Source: Saprospiraceae bacterium (GTDB lineage: Bacteria; Bacteroidota; Bacteroidia; Chitinophagales; Saprospiraceae). Taken from it: a DNA stretch of 64,000 nt. The position numbers were made by a program, and so were the translations under genes. Within the stretch, counting starts at the first letter, position 1; every line of letters begins with the position of its first letter. Below are positions 54,201 through 62,746 of this stretch, piece by piece. The notes beneath the pieces are model-generated. The model ran no database searches. It was not told the DNA's origin and saw nothing but the letters and a program-made list of their open reading frames with translations. The stretch lies in assembly GCA_016714895.1 (NCBI GenBank), contig JADKBV010000001.1, positions 558,001-622,000 of the forward strand. The letters are read 5' to 3'.

Positions 54201-55200
54201 CAATGTCGGCAGTATATTTGTCCCTTATGAAAATAAAGCCTTACAGGTTACAACAGAAATAATTTCTTTAAATCAATGTTTCAACGACCATAAGGCTGAA
54301 ATCAAAACAAATGTATTTTCAGGTTCTCCTCCATTTGATTTTAACTGGTCTACAGGAACACAAAATATTCTGGACTCAAGTCAGGACACGCTTTTTTCGC
54401 TGCCATTTGGACTATATTCCGTTACAGTCACAGATAGTGATGGATGTACAGGAAGTGCTGATTCGGTGGAAATTCCTTTTATCCATCCGATTTTTTATCA
54501 GGTAACGGATATTATTACAAACAGATGTAAACATGACAGTTTGGGACAAATATCTGTTTCTGTTTCCGATACTCAGGGTCCGTTTAAAGTCAATTGGAAT
54601 AACGGTGGCATAGGTGAAACTCTGAGTCTATTGCCCAATGGTTTGTACTCTGCAATCATTAAAGATTCGGCGGGGTGTTTACATCAAATTTTACCTGTTG
54701 AGATTTCTTCCCTTTCAAATTTGAATATAATAGTTGACATTACAAATACATCGGAAGGCCTCAATAACGGACAAGTTTGTTTTTTTATCTCAGGTGGGAT
54801 AACCCCTTATGACATCACGTGGGATGAAAAAATAACCAATTTTAATGGTTTTTGTGCTACAGAATTACCTGAAGGAATGTACACTATTACAGTCATTGAC
54901 GGAGTTTCCTGTGTACAGGAAGTAAATTTCATCATTGAAAAAAGCACCTCAACGGAAAGTATATACGCTTCAGATAATATATTTATACCTAATCCGGTTT
55001 CTGAATTATTATATTCATCTCAGGATCATTTTAACAACGAAATAAACATATTTGATATTCATGGCAAAAACATGTATACAAAACCTTCCGGAGAATTATT
55101 TAATCCCATTTCAGTTGAAAAATGGGCAAGCGGCATGTATATGGTATTGGTAAAAAACCGTAACAAACATATCCGTTTTCAAAAAATCATAAAATTCTGA
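51232..55200 (+). CDS. T9SS type A giant surface protein with P domain, MAM, MopE and eight SprB repeats
   Basis: A 1322-residue exported protein starting at ATG 51232 (a TTG lies two codons earlier). Order: signal peptide ending GYAQC, a fibronectin III-like domain (about 25-115), a P/homo B-like domain (about 125-270, FLNSVDFIVEHDWPADLKI), a second fibronectin-like domain, a MAM-like domain (about 385-540, ending DIALDQIEFYG), a MopE-type Asp-rich calcium-like motif (DLDNDGYG and NGDCDDTNPDIYPG, about 552-610), then eight SprB-like repeats of about 78 residues (about 618-1235; cores GGIPPYSVTW, GGLPPFVYNW, DGTPPYHYIW, GGTPPYLYFW, GGIPPYHYSW, SGSPPFDFNW and two divergent ones), and a T9SS type A tail (NPVSELL...GMYMVLV). 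It is likely a surface adhesin. Confidence 0.88.
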   Translation: MGKFYFIIFVLCLVVPILGYAQCSTPFGVTFTQKTQTSIDFRWTDSNPLVAGWDVEVVEKGKPVSGQPINILPIPNPFYQITNLKSSTFYEIYIRTICTNQNRSNWNGPFVVSTVLSNPTTCAVNLNLKDNGTETFLIEVTKDGILGQNVFLNSVDFIVEHDWPADLKITLTNPSGKSVVLSNFYGTGGKHFGIPSDETCTSTTKFTDQACNVFEEAAPPFLGYFLPNEPLSQLHNNTQAKGIWKITFQDRANFHRGTLKYMRINLNEENCLPPLPYYISDIKSNSAAILWTHNPPCLSIKITLKEKGSSSGQEKEYFLNCLDEFFIIPDLIPETEYEIIIQSVCAQGLSQESCIENFKTNCKTPTNTTNFNQETLCTESCRFQCSLDGIWQNTDEDGQDWIVWQGKTDTENTGPDGDVSGFGKYIYMESQPDICGSQSAHLYSSCMQISTNADGCDLSFFYHMFGLGTGSLSLEISLDNGVQWTSLWNISGEQGNVWKRVFIPLDEYNGSTAIFRFRGETTTSALGDIALDQIEFYGSTPVADLYSFYEDLDNDGYGNSLENVLICRSSPPAGYVIANGDCDDTNPDIYPGQTERLCNLIDENCNGMSDDKDPNSTLKYTVTLGNERCKGEKNGYILLDVTGGIPPYSVTWNTGSTNKDLLQIGHGIYFCTISDAGSCSVRTDFFQILADQSIQYVVTNIDRPSCSGVEDGSIQINHSGGLPPFVYNWSNGAVSKDLQMIGEGLFKVTITDVNGCSVESNQIQVTASPGLVVGASSLKHPSCHDSSDGHLSIGVIDGTPPYHYIWSGGQTEAAITNLQEGIYFCSVTDSKNCQVVFEKQLIAPEPILTQVLSTEEVRCFGEKDGIIKTHTTGGTPPYLYFWNHSAFDDDLFDLEAGIYALTVTDKNACTFVLENIVVNQPEPLVSLVNTIVPATCISGKNGSIQMNSTGGIPPYHYSWNEFLAPDSSFIENLISDTYSVVVFDENGCKYNVGSIFVPYENKALQVTTEIISLNQCFNDHKAEIKTNVFSGSPPFDFNWSTGTQNILDSSQDTLFSLPFGLYSVTVTDSDGCTGSADSVEIPFIHPIFYQVTDIITNRCKHDSLGQISVSVSDTQGPFKVNWNNGGIGETLSLLPNGLYSAIIKDSAGCLHQILPVEISSLSNLNIIVDITNTSEGLNNGQVCFFISGGITPYDITWDEKITNFNGFCATELPEGMYTITVIDGVSCVQEVNFIIEKSTSTESIYASDNIFIPNPVSELLYSSQDHFNNEINIFDIHGKNMYTKPSGELFNPISVEKWASGMYMVLVKNRNKHIRFQKIIKF

Positions 55201-55201
55201 T

Positions 55202-55624
55202 TTGACGATTTCATTGTTATCCCTTCTTTTTTGGTCTTTTCTGGCAGCTACCATTTTACCATTCGGAGTCGAGCCTTATTTTGTGTATCATATCCTGACC
55301 TATGATCAGCCGTTATTAACTATTTTTGTTGCCAGTTTGGGAAATATAACCGGAAGTTCAACAATTTTATGGCTAGGTATAAAAGGAAGCAAAAAAATGT
55401 ATCAGCATTTCAATTCCTCCAATAAAAAAACACTGGACATAGCTTCTGCTTATTTTACAAAATATGGTTTGGTCAGCTTACTTTTTTCATGGGTTCCTTT
55501 CATCGGTGATCTGTTAGTCCTTTTGGCAAGTTTTAGCAACCCTCCTGTCCTCAAATCTCTAATACTCATTTCTATAGGAAAAATAGCAAGATTTGTATTT
55601 TTGGCATGGACTATATCTCTATAA
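55202..55624 (+). CDS. YqaA/DedA-like small membrane protein
   Basis: A 140-residue integral-membrane protein of the YqaA type, related to the SNARE-associated/DedA proteins that help flip lipids. Features: the opening FLAATILPFGVEPYFV (about residues 13-28), GSSTILWLGIKGSKK (about 51-65), and the re-entrant-like YFTKYGLVSLLFSWVPFIGD (about 84-103), which is the hallmark (F/Y-x-x-x-G and the Pro-Phe-x-Gly-Asp loop). It starts with TTG at 55202, two bases after the adhesin stop. A terminator follows. Confidence 0.82.
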   Translation: MTISLLSLLFWSFLAATILPFGVEPYFVYHILTYDQPLLTIFVASLGNITGSSTILWLGIKGSKKMYQHFNSSNKKTLDIASAYFTKYGLVSLLFSWVPFIGDLLVLLASFSNPPVLKSLILISIGKIARFVFLAWTISL

Positions 55625-55660
55625 AAAAAGGCCTCACTTTGTTAAAGTGAGACCTTTTTT
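55623..55660. terminator. Bidirectional terminator YqaA-like gene / pnp
   Basis: Stem AGGCCTCACTTT / AAAGTGAGACCT with one mismatch, 3-base loop, A7 run and T6 run. It lies between convergent genes. Confidence 0.88.
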
Positions 55661-55683
55661 ATTTATTCCTAAACGAAAAAACC

Positions 55684-57801
55684 TTATTTCTCCAACAAAG
55701 CTTTACGGGAAAGTCTTAATTTACCGGTTTTCGGATCTGTACCAATGATTTTGATCGTGATTTTATCACCGGCCTTTAACACGGTACTGACATCTTCTAT
55801 ACGTTTGTGATCCAATTCAGAAACATGCAACAATCCACTTTGTCCGAAAAACTTAACAAATGCTCCATAAGGCATGATGGATTCAACTTCTGCTTCATAA
55901 ACATCACCAACTGAAGGAGTAAAAGTGATTCTTGCTATAGATTCCCGGGCAGCTTTCAAACCTTCAGCATCTGTACTGGCAATAGTCACAACTCCCTTGT
56001 CTCCAACTTCTTCAATATTTATAATTGTATTCGTTCGAGCCTGCATTTCCTGAATGATTTTTCCACCAGGTCCGATAACAGCTCCAATAAAACTCTTATC
56101 AATCACGATTTCAACCATTCTTGGAGCATGAGGTTTCAAATCAGAACTAGGCTGGCTAATTACCTTATTCATTTCTCCCAGAATATGAAGACGACCTTCT
56201 TTTGCCTGCATCAGCGCTTTTTCAAGGGTTTCATAAGGCAGACCATCTACTTTTATATCCATTTGACAACCGGTAATACCGTTTGAAGTTCCTGTAACTT
56301 TAAAGTCCATATCGCCCAAAGCATCTTCGTCACCTAGAATATCTGACAAAATTGCAGATCTTCCGCCTTCAGCAATCATACCCATAGCAATACCTGATAC
56401 AGCTCCTTTGATCTGAATACCGGCATCCATTAATGACAACGAACCCGCACAAACGGTTGCCATAGAAGAACTTCCGTTTGACTCAAGAATATCAGAAACG
56501 ATTCTCAATGTGTAAGGTAAATCAGGCATTACTTTTTTAAGGGATCGACCTGCAAGATTTGCGTGGCCTATTTCACGTCGACCAGGTCCTCTGTTTGGTT
56601 TTACCTCACCAACTGACAGTCCTGGAAAGTTGTAATGAAGGATAAACTTTTCGTAATAATTATCCAAAGCATTATCAATCATCATCTGGTCAAGCTTAGT
56701 ACCCAACGTTAGTGACGTAAGTGATTGTGTTTCTCCTCTTGTAAATAAAGCACTTCCGTGAGCTGATGGCAAATAATCTACCTCACACCAAATAGGTCTG
56801 ATTTCATCCAACTTTCTGCCATCCAAACGTACATGCGTATCAAGTACCATTTGACGGATAACACTTTTTTTAAGTTTGTCGTAATATTCAGAAATCTTAC
56901 CTGCTTTTTCAAGAAGATATTCTTCGCCTTTTTGTTCCAGAATGGAGGCTTTCAGGTTGTCCTCAATTTCCTTCAATCTGGACTTCCGGGTTGTTTTATC
57001 CAAAGCACCTTTTGAAACTTCCAATATGGCATTTTTTGCCAGATTTTCAACAAGTTGAAGTAAGTCCTCATCTTTTTCTGCAACAATGACAGCTCTTTTG
57101 ACTAATGCTTTATCTCCAACGAGTTGTGCCAGTTCAAGCTGAGCATTACATTGAACTTTTATCGCTTCATGAGCAACTTTTATCGCTTCAATCAGTTCAT
57201 GCTCCTGACATTCATTTGCTTCCCCTTCCACCATCATAACGTCTTTTAATGTAGCCGCAACAATGATGTCCAAGTCAGCAGATGCCAATTGGTCTCTGTC
57301 AGGATTTACAACGTACTGACCTTTGATCTTACACACTCTGACTTCAGATATAGGACCATCAAATGGTATATCTGAAACAGCAAGAGCTGCAGATGCCGCT
57401 AATGCCGCATAAGAGTCCGGCATATTTTTTTTATCACCTGAAATAAGGCTCAGAATGATTTGCGTTTCATTCAAAAAAGTTTCTGGAAATAATGGTCTGA
57501 CAGCTCTGTCAACCAATCTGGAAATTAGCACTTCATAATCCGACAACTTTGATTCCCTTCTGAAAAAGTTGCCCGGAATTTTTCCCGCAGCAGCAAATTT
57601 CTCCTGATAATCAACAGAAAGTGGAAAAAATGATTGCCCCTCCTTTGCTTCAGGACTTGCAACAACAGTCGCCAAAAGCATGGTGTTCTCAACTTTAACC
57701 AAGGCAGAACCATGCGCTAAAGTGGCTAGTTTACCCGTTTCAATAGTTACTTTTTTACCATTGGGTAAAGTAAAAGAAACAGATTTAGGAATTTGTCCCA
57801 T
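55684..57801 (-). CDS. pnp: Polyribonucleotide nucleotidyltransferase (PNPase)
   Basis: A 705-residue 3'-5' exoribonuclease that uses phosphate and degrades mRNA. It has the full layout: first RNase PH domain (from residue 1, with FFRRESKLSDYEVLISRLVDR), an alpha-helical linker (about 240-320), second RNase PH domain (GDMDFKVTGTSNGITGCQMDIKVDG, about residue 510), KH domain (VIGPGGKIIQEMQ, about 577), and C-terminal S1 domain (GAFVKFFGQSGLLHVSEL, about 650-667). It lies 143 bases downstream of rpsO, the conserved rpsO-pnp order. Confidence 0.96.
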   Translation of the reverse strand: MGQIPKSVSFTLPNGKKVTIETGKLATLAHGSALVKVENTMLLATVVASPEAKEGQSFFPLSVDYQEKFAAAGKIPGNFFRRESKLSDYEVLISRLVDRAVRPLFPETFLNETQIILSLISGDKKNMPDSYAALAASAALAVSDIPFDGPISEVRVCKIKGQYVVNPDRDQLASADLDIIVAATLKDVMMVEGEANECQEHELIEAIKVAHEAIKVQCNAQLELAQLVGDKALVKRAVIVAEKDEDLLQLVENLAKNAILEVSKGALDKTTRKSRLKEIEDNLKASILEQKGEEYLLEKAGKISEYYDKLKKSVIRQMVLDTHVRLDGRKLDEIRPIWCEVDYLPSAHGSALFTRGETQSLTSLTLGTKLDQMMIDNALDNYYEKFILHYNFPGLSVGEVKPNRGPGRREIGHANLAGRSLKKVMPDLPYTLRIVSDILESNGSSSMATVCAGSLSLMDAGIQIKGAVSGIAMGMIAEGGRSAILSDILGDEDALGDMDFKVTGTSNGITGCQMDIKVDGLPYETLEKALMQAKEGRLHILGEMNKVISQPSSDLKPHAPRMVEIVIDKSFIGAVIGPGGKIIQEMQARTNTIINIEEVGDKGVVTIASTDAEGLKAARESIARITFTPSVGDVYEAEVESIMPYGAFVKFFGQSGLLHVSELDHKRIEDVSTVLKAGDKITIKIIGTDPKTGKLRLSRKALLEK

Positions 57802-57908
57802 ACATTAAATAATTTAAAAAATGATAAAATAAACCTGATTTTGCCGGGAGGAGGACGGATTCAATTCAGGCGGATATATTATACAGATTACGATCGGTTG
57901 TGGAGAAG

Positions 57909-57943
57909 AAAAAAAGGAGCACCTGAAACAGGTACTCCCTTTT
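57909..57943 (-). terminator. Terminator/attenuator between rpsO and pnp
   Basis: On the minus strand: stem GGGAGTACCTG / CAGGTGCTCC with one mismatch, followed by T7. It comes right after rpsO and could reduce read-through into pnp. Confidence 0.8.
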
Positions 57944-57944
57944 G

Positions 57945-58220
57945 TTATTTTCTGATACCTAATTTATCAATCAGATCCCGGTATTTCTGAATATCTCTGT
58001 CATGAAGATATTTTAATACACGTTTTCTTTTACCTACTAAAGACAACAACGTCCTTTTGCAGGAATTGTCGTGTTTGTTGGTTTTTAGGTGTTCTGACAA
58101 TGCTTTTATTCTGAATGTGAATAAGGCAATCTGACCTTCTATAGAACCTGTGTTGGCGGCTGAACCTCCATACTCAGCGAAGATCTCGTTCTTTTTTTCT
58201 TCTGTTAAATAAACTGGCAT
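57945..58220 (-). CDS. rpsO: 30S ribosomal protein S15
   Basis: A 91-residue S15, which binds the 16S rRNA central domain. The conserved segments are NTGSIEGQIALFTFRIKALSEHLKTNKHDNSC (start about residue 22), RRTLLSLVGKRKRVLKYL-like (here KRTLLSLVGKRKR, about residues 63-75) and the ending YRDLIDKLGIRK. A palindromic terminator follows, then pnp. Confidence 0.97.
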   Translation of the reverse strand: MPVYLTEEKKNEIFAEYGGSAANTGSIEGQIALFTFRIKALSEHLKTNKHDNSCKRTLLSLVGKRKRVLKYLHDRDIQKYRDLIDKLGIRK

Positions 58221-58597
58221 GTTAAAATTTTAAAATTACCGAAAAGGCAAATTACAGAAATCTGCCATTAGCGCTGCAAAGATAGTACAATTCCTGATAC
58301 TTGCTAAATTTTACACTCAAAAAAGAAAACTTTTGTGAAGTGTTATCATTCATTTCCATAAATATTATGTATATTTGATATATGGTATCAGTTTTGCCTC
58401 GGATTGACCATCTTGATATGTTGAACGGCAAAATCAGAAATTACAGCTCTTTAAGCCGGACTCTATTTACAATCCGATGAATTCTATTTGTAATATACAA
58501 ATTATAATGGCGGAAAACCGAATCAGGTTAGTAAATATTTTTGAGTACTTTATTATTAAAACCGTATAAAACAGATTTTACAACATAATCATTTTTC
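58221..58597. other. Divergent intergenic region rpsO / hypothetical gene
   Basis: A 377-base spacer holding the rpsO promoter element at 58277-58284 and a second plus-strand TAnnTTTG (TATATTTG, 58370-58377) followed by a short 32-codon frame at 58382 that I do not accept as a gene. Nothing else is recognised. Confidence 0.5.
58277..58284 (-). promoter_or_regulatory. -7 element for rpsO
   Basis: Minus-strand TATCTTTG, exact TAnnTTTG, with a leader of about 53 bases to the rpsO ATG. Confidence 0.6.
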
Positions 58598-59275
58598 ATG
58601 AATACATTTTGGTCAATTATCATTTACCTGAGTTTTATTTTGTTTTTGGTTTCAACAACAACATGTTCAACAAAAAGCACACAACAAACAACGGTTGTTT
58701 TTTCTAATATTCTCATTCCGGGTAGCTGGATATGTAATGAATCAAAGGACACGCTTAACAAACGAGCTCTTTGTCGTCACGGTAAAGACAGCCTCACAAT
58801 CGTTCAAGACAAATTCGAAAATCTGGAAAACAAAAGTGCTTACATTGATTTCCTGATGGCTTTCAGACACTACCATTTTGAAACTTTTTTTGATTACATT
58901 TTTCTGGATAAAAAGGTTAAACGATTGTACCGGGACTCCATTACAATTGACACCATAATAAAACATCAAAACCATATGTCTACAGCCATACCTTGTTATG
59001 GATGTAATATTGTTGCCCAAATAACCTTTAGAAATCAAAAATATGCCATACCTCACCAACTGAACAGCCAACTCCTCCTATATTTTGAACAATACAAACA
59101 AACGTTTACCCACAAGCCAGGTCAATATTCAACTTATTTCAATAACTCGCTTAAAAACGGCTTGTCATTTGTCCAAATCTTTGAACCATCAAAACTTTTA
59201 ATCACTGAAATATCTTGGAATAAAAGGTTTTTATCTTCAAAAAGCATTCAAAATGTGCAGTTTATCAAAAATTAA
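58598..59275 (+). CDS. Hypothetical secreted or lipoprotein-like protein
   Basis: A 225-residue protein I do not recognise. The N-terminus has a hydrophobic helix (about residues 7-22, IIYLSFILFLVSTTT) followed by TTTC, close to but not a standard lipobox (Thr in place of Gly/Ala/Ser before Cys). The remainder is Lys/Asn-rich with a lone pair in CYGCNIVAQ (about residue 133). The gene stands alone upstream of the tRNA gene. No domain can be named. Confidence 0.55.
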   Translation: MNTFWSIIIYLSFILFLVSTTTCSTKSTQQTTVVFSNILIPGSWICNESKDTLNKRALCRHGKDSLTIVQDKFENLENKSAYIDFLMAFRHYHFETFFDYIFLDKKVKRLYRDSITIDTIIKHQNHMSTAIPCYGCNIVAQITFRNQKYAIPHQLNSQLLLYFEQYKQTFTHKPGQYSTYFNNSLKNGLSFVQIFEPSKLLITEISWNKRFLSSKSIQNVQFIKN

Positions 59276-59363
59276 TCATCATTTGGTCTGTTTCATTTTG
59301 AAAATATTTTTATTTTTTTCAAAAAAAACATTCATTTTTTCTTTATATTAAAAAGAATAATTT

Positions 59364-59371
59364 TACCTTTG
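59364..59371 (+). promoter_or_regulatory. -7 element for tRNA-Lys
   Basis: TACCTTTG, exact TAnnTTTG, about 34 bases before the tRNA 5' end. Confidence 0.65.
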
Positions 59372-59404
59372 CGTCGCTTTTTAAGAAAAGTATGTTTATT
59401 ATTC

Positions 59405-59477
59405 GATCTGGTAGCTCAGTTGGTAGAGCAATACACTTTTAATGTATGGGCCCTGGGTTCAAGTCCCAGCCAGATCA
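59405..59477 (+). tRNA. tRNA-Lys (anticodon TTT)
   Basis: A complete cloverleaf of 73 bases: acceptor GATCTGG / CCAGATC with discriminator A, D stem GCTC / GAGC, anticodon stem ATACA / TGTAT with loop CTTTTAA (anticodon TTT, Lys), five-base variable loop, and T stem CTGGG / CCCAG with loop TTCAAGT. CCA is not encoded. A terminator follows. Confidence 0.96.
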
Positions 59478-59484
59478 CAAAACC

Positions 59485-59521
59485 AAAAGGCTTCACAATT
59501 TTTTGTGAAGCCTTTTTTTTA
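59485..59521 (+). terminator. Terminator after tRNA-Lys
   Basis: Stem AAAAGGCTTCACAA / TTGTGAAGCCTTTT, 4-base loop, then T run. It ends the tRNA transcript and is palindromic enough to work both ways. Confidence 0.88.
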
Positions 59522-59938
59522 TTATGCTACATCACTATTATGACCTTATTTATCATAAAAATCAAAATATAATTTAGTTATTTAAATTTTTAATGAATAA
59601 TTTTCCTTATTTTAACAAATGATAGATTAAATTACGGTTAAGGCTGGGTCAATGTTCATGGAATACCGGTTAACGTGGATTTAAAATGATCTGAAGTATA
59701 TCAACATCTTAAAGGATTAAAAAATTACATTTTTTTTCATAATAAGTTAATTGACAGTAAGACTTGTTGACTGGAAATACCGATTTTTTAATCTGCATTT
59801 TGAAAAAGTTTTTTACCCGTCTGTAAAAAAAACAACTGTCCGTCTATCATTTTTTTTTAAAAAGCATCAATTTTTTTGCTTATAGTTTTGCCAGCCTATA
59901 TGTTTACACACTTTTTATCAAACTGGAATTTTAAAAAC
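59522..59938. other. Intergenic region after tRNA-Lys
   Basis: A 417-base A+T-rich spacer between the tRNA terminator and a convergent hypothetical gene. I see no coding sequence, RNA structure or repeat. Confidence 0.45.
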
Positions 59939-60310
59939 TTAACGTTTAATTACCTCTTTTAAAAGCAATGCTGAAAAAATTAAAAACGGAATAGTCGATA
60001 CGATTATAGATATCCTACCACTTACTACACCGACTATAAAAATAAATCCTAATAGGATTCCAAGCATTATAGTGCCGGCAATGATAAGTTTTTTGGATGG
60101 AAACTGCTGAAACAAAGTTATCACTAATAAAACCTGCCCTGTTAATGGCAATATAATAAACGGATGTAATACAGACCCGGGGTCTGAAAGCAACTTTCCA
60201 ATGACCATCCACTCACTTTCGAATAAAAAAGATTCATGTCCACCACCCCACTCGAGATAAGCAAATAAAGAAGATACAATGACAAATACATTCAATATTT
60301 TAATTCGCAT
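59939..60310 (-). CDS. Hypothetical four-helix membrane protein
   Basis: A 123-residue protein starting at ATG 60310 (MRIKILNVFVIVSSLFAYLEW). An in-frame TTG at 60331 lies inside a -7 promoter box, so it is not used. Four hydrophobic segments are visible (about residues 4-19, 47-64, 73-94 and 98-116), with a small charged loop containing GGHESFLFESE. It has no domain I can name and stands alone next to the divergent TonB-dependent receptor. Confidence 0.65.
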   Translation of the reverse strand: MRIKILNVFVIVSSLFAYLEWGGGHESFLFESEWMVIGKLLSDPGSVLHPFIILPLTGQVLLVITLFQQFPSKKLIIAGTIMLGILLGFIFIVGVVSGRISIIVSTIPFLIFSALLLKEVIKR

Positions 60311-60328
60311 AAAATCCTGTTTATGTTG

Positions 60329-60336
60329 CAAATATA
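60329..60336 (-). promoter_or_regulatory. -7 element for the four-helix membrane protein
   Basis: Minus-strand TATATTTG, exact TAnnTTTG. It overlaps the TTG at 60331 and supports ATG 60310. Confidence 0.55.
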
Positions 60337-60459
60337 TTACAAAATCGCTTAATTACACTTATTTTTTTCATAAAAACATGGTTTCTAACCCAGGAACATT
60401 AAAAACGTTTTCTAATAATATTCTAATTGAATATGCCGATATTTTCCAAAATCTTAGAT

Positions 60460-60467
60460 TACTTTTG
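60460..60467 (+). promoter_or_regulatory. -7 element for the TonB-dependent receptor
   Basis: TACTTTTG, exact TAnnTTTG, about 78 bases before ATG 60545. I see no Fur-box-like inverted repeat I could defend. Confidence 0.45.
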
Positions 60468-60544
60468 CACTCTGCTTTAGCATTGTTTTTGAAAATTGAT
60501 TAACCCTGATCAAAAAAACAAAACAGAAAATAAAAACAGTCAAA

Positions 60545-62746
60545 ATGAATTATCTTACAAGGTCAACAATTCTCTATTTTTTGTTATTTAATTTTTTACT
60601 AATTCCTGTTATTTCGGGACAGGAAATAGATACATTATGGCAAAAAGAGATTGAACAAGTCACCATTTTATCGTATAAACTACAGATTGAAGAAGTAAAA
60701 AACCTTGAAAAAGTACATGAAACCTATATTATTTCAGGTAAAAAAAATGAAGTGATTTCAGTTCAGAATCTACCTTCAAACATAGCTGAAAAAACAGGAC
60801 GTCAGATTTTCGCTAAAATCCCCGGGGCATTTATTTACGATATGGATGGTTCTGGCAATCAGGTTAATCTGGCCACGAGAGGTCTGGACCCTCACCGAAG
60901 CTGGGAATACAATATCCGCCAAAATGGGATAATGACCAATTCTGATATTTATGGATATCCCGCAAGTCACTACAGTCCTCCAATGGAAGCCATACAAAAA
61001 ATTGAACTGATCAGAGGAAGTGCTTCACTTCAGTTTGGAGCCCAATTTGGTGGCATGATTAATTACATCACCAAACAGGCGGATACCACCAAAACTTTAA
61101 GTGTCGAAAATATTAACACCATCGGATCTTTTGGACTTTTGAGCAATTACCTCTCAGCAGGCGGTAAAAAAGGAAAGTTGACCTATTTCGGTTACTATCA
61201 AAGAAGAATTTCAAATGGATACCGTGATCATGCAAGTTCAGATTCTGATGCTCAGTTTTTGAGTATTGGGTATGAACTGAGCAAAAATCTCACCCTCAAG
61301 GCTGAATTGGGCAGAAGTAGCTATCTTCACCGAAATCCAGGTCCGTTGACAGACAAAATGTTTGCTGAAAATCCTCGACAAGCCACCAGAACAAGAAACT
61401 ATTTCAGCCCTGACATATATGTTCCTTCATTATCATTGGATTGGATAATTAATAAAAACACCCGCATTCAATGGATAACTTCAGCCGTTCTTGGAACTCG
61501 CAGTAGTGTACAGTTTATCGGTTTTGCCGATGCTAGAGATACAATAAATCTGATGACAGGCCAATATCGAAACCGTCAGGTGGATATTGATAATTTTAAT
61601 AGTTACACCTCAGAAATCAGATGGCTGCAACAATATAAATTATTTTCTTTATCAAGTACTTTTGTGTCCGGAGTGAGATATATCAATAATGATTTGCACA
61701 GAAGACAACAAGGTAAAGGTACTACAGGAACAGACTTCGACCTTAGAGTTGAGGGTAATTTCGGAAGAGACATCCACCTGAAAACCAATAATATTGCCAT
61801 ATTTGCTGAAAATCTGACCAGAATTACTTCAAAATGGGATTTGACTTTAGGAATACGATACGAAAACGGAATCAGTAAGATGTCAGGAAATATCGTTTAT
61901 TTACCCGAAGAAGACACCCGAAAATCGATAAAACATCAATTTCCGCTTTATGGTGCAGGCATGACTTACGAGTTGGATAATAACCATAAAATGTATACCA
62001 GCTTCTCTCAGGCTTACCGGCCGGTAATTTTTTCTGATCTGATACCTGCGACCGTTCTTGAAAAAACTGATCCTAACCTTCAGAATGCACTTGGCCACAA
62101 TTTTGAAATCGGAGTCAAAGGTAAACTTTGGAACAGAATTACCTATGACATCAACTATTTCCAAATTCGATATAATAATCGTATCGGAAATCTGATTTTA
62201 ACCGATGACAACCAACAAAGTTATATATGGCGCACCAATATCGGGGATTCTAATACAAAAGGTCTGGAATGTTACCTCGAAGCAATTTTGATTTCAAACG
62301 AAAATATGAAAGTGTCCGCTTTTACAGCAACATCTTATTTCGAAGGAAAATATCTCAACGGACAACTAAGACAAGGTTCAGAAAATGTCGATCTAACCGG
62401 AAATGTTATTGAAACTGTACCTGAATGGACCAGTAGAAACGGCATTCAGCTGGCTTACAAACGAACTTCTGTTATTATTCAACATAGTTATGTTTCTGAA
62501 ACTTTTTCTGATGCTTTAAATACAGAAACTCCAACGGCAAACGGGGGTGTAGGCATTGTCCCTTCTTATAACCTTTGGGATATCAATGCTGCATTCAGAA
62601 TTCATAAAAATATAACCTTCAGATGTGGTGTTCATAACTTGACAAATCAGTCGTATTTTACAAAAAGACCCACCGTTTATCCCGGTCCGGGAGTTTGGAG
62701 TTCTGATGGCATCGGATTTACAGGTACCGTTATCGTTCAGATTTGA
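60545..62746 (+). CDS. TonB-dependent outer-membrane receptor, FecA-like
   Basis: A 733-residue outer-membrane receptor. The signal peptide ends ISGQ (about residue 26). A plug domain (about residues 70-180) has PSNIAEKTGRQIFAKIPGAF, NLATRGLDPHRSWEYNIRQNG and ELIRGSASLQFGAQFGGMINY, followed by a beta barrel ending FTGTVIVQI, with the typical last aromatic/hydrophobic strand. The plug pattern resembles siderophore and ferric-dicitrate receptors (FecA-like); the substrate is not determined. It lacks the N-terminal CarboxypepD-regulatory domain and a SusD partner of glycan-type receptors. Confidence 0.88.
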   Translation: MNYLTRSTILYFLLFNFLLIPVISGQEIDTLWQKEIEQVTILSYKLQIEEVKNLEKVHETYIISGKKNEVISVQNLPSNIAEKTGRQIFAKIPGAFIYDMDGSGNQVNLATRGLDPHRSWEYNIRQNGIMTNSDIYGYPASHYSPPMEAIQKIELIRGSASLQFGAQFGGMINYITKQADTTKTLSVENINTIGSFGLLSNYLSAGGKKGKLTYFGYYQRRISNGYRDHASSDSDAQFLSIGYELSKNLTLKAELGRSSYLHRNPGPLTDKMFAENPRQATRTRNYFSPDIYVPSLSLDWIINKNTRIQWITSAVLGTRSSVQFIGFADARDTINLMTGQYRNRQVDIDNFNSYTSEIRWLQQYKLFSLSSTFVSGVRYINNDLHRRQQGKGTTGTDFDLRVEGNFGRDIHLKTNNIAIFAENLTRITSKWDLTLGIRYENGISKMSGNIVYLPEEDTRKSIKHQFPLYGAGMTYELDNNHKMYTSFSQAYRPVIFSDLIPATVLEKTDPNLQNALGHNFEIGVKGKLWNRITYDINYFQIRYNNRIGNLILTDDNQQSYIWRTNIGDSNTKGLECYLEAILISNENMKVSAFTATSYFEGKYLNGQLRQGSENVDLTGNVIETVPEWTSRNGIQLAYKRTSVIIQHSYVSETFSDALNTETPTANGGVGIVPSYNLWDINAAFRIHKNITFRCGVHNLTNQSYFTKRPTVYPGPGVWSSDGIGFTGTVIVQI

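Noticed and set aside
58382..58480. 32-codon frame right after TATATTTG at 58370
   Set aside because: It would be a leaderless message, but no -33 element, family or coding bias supports it; too short to call.
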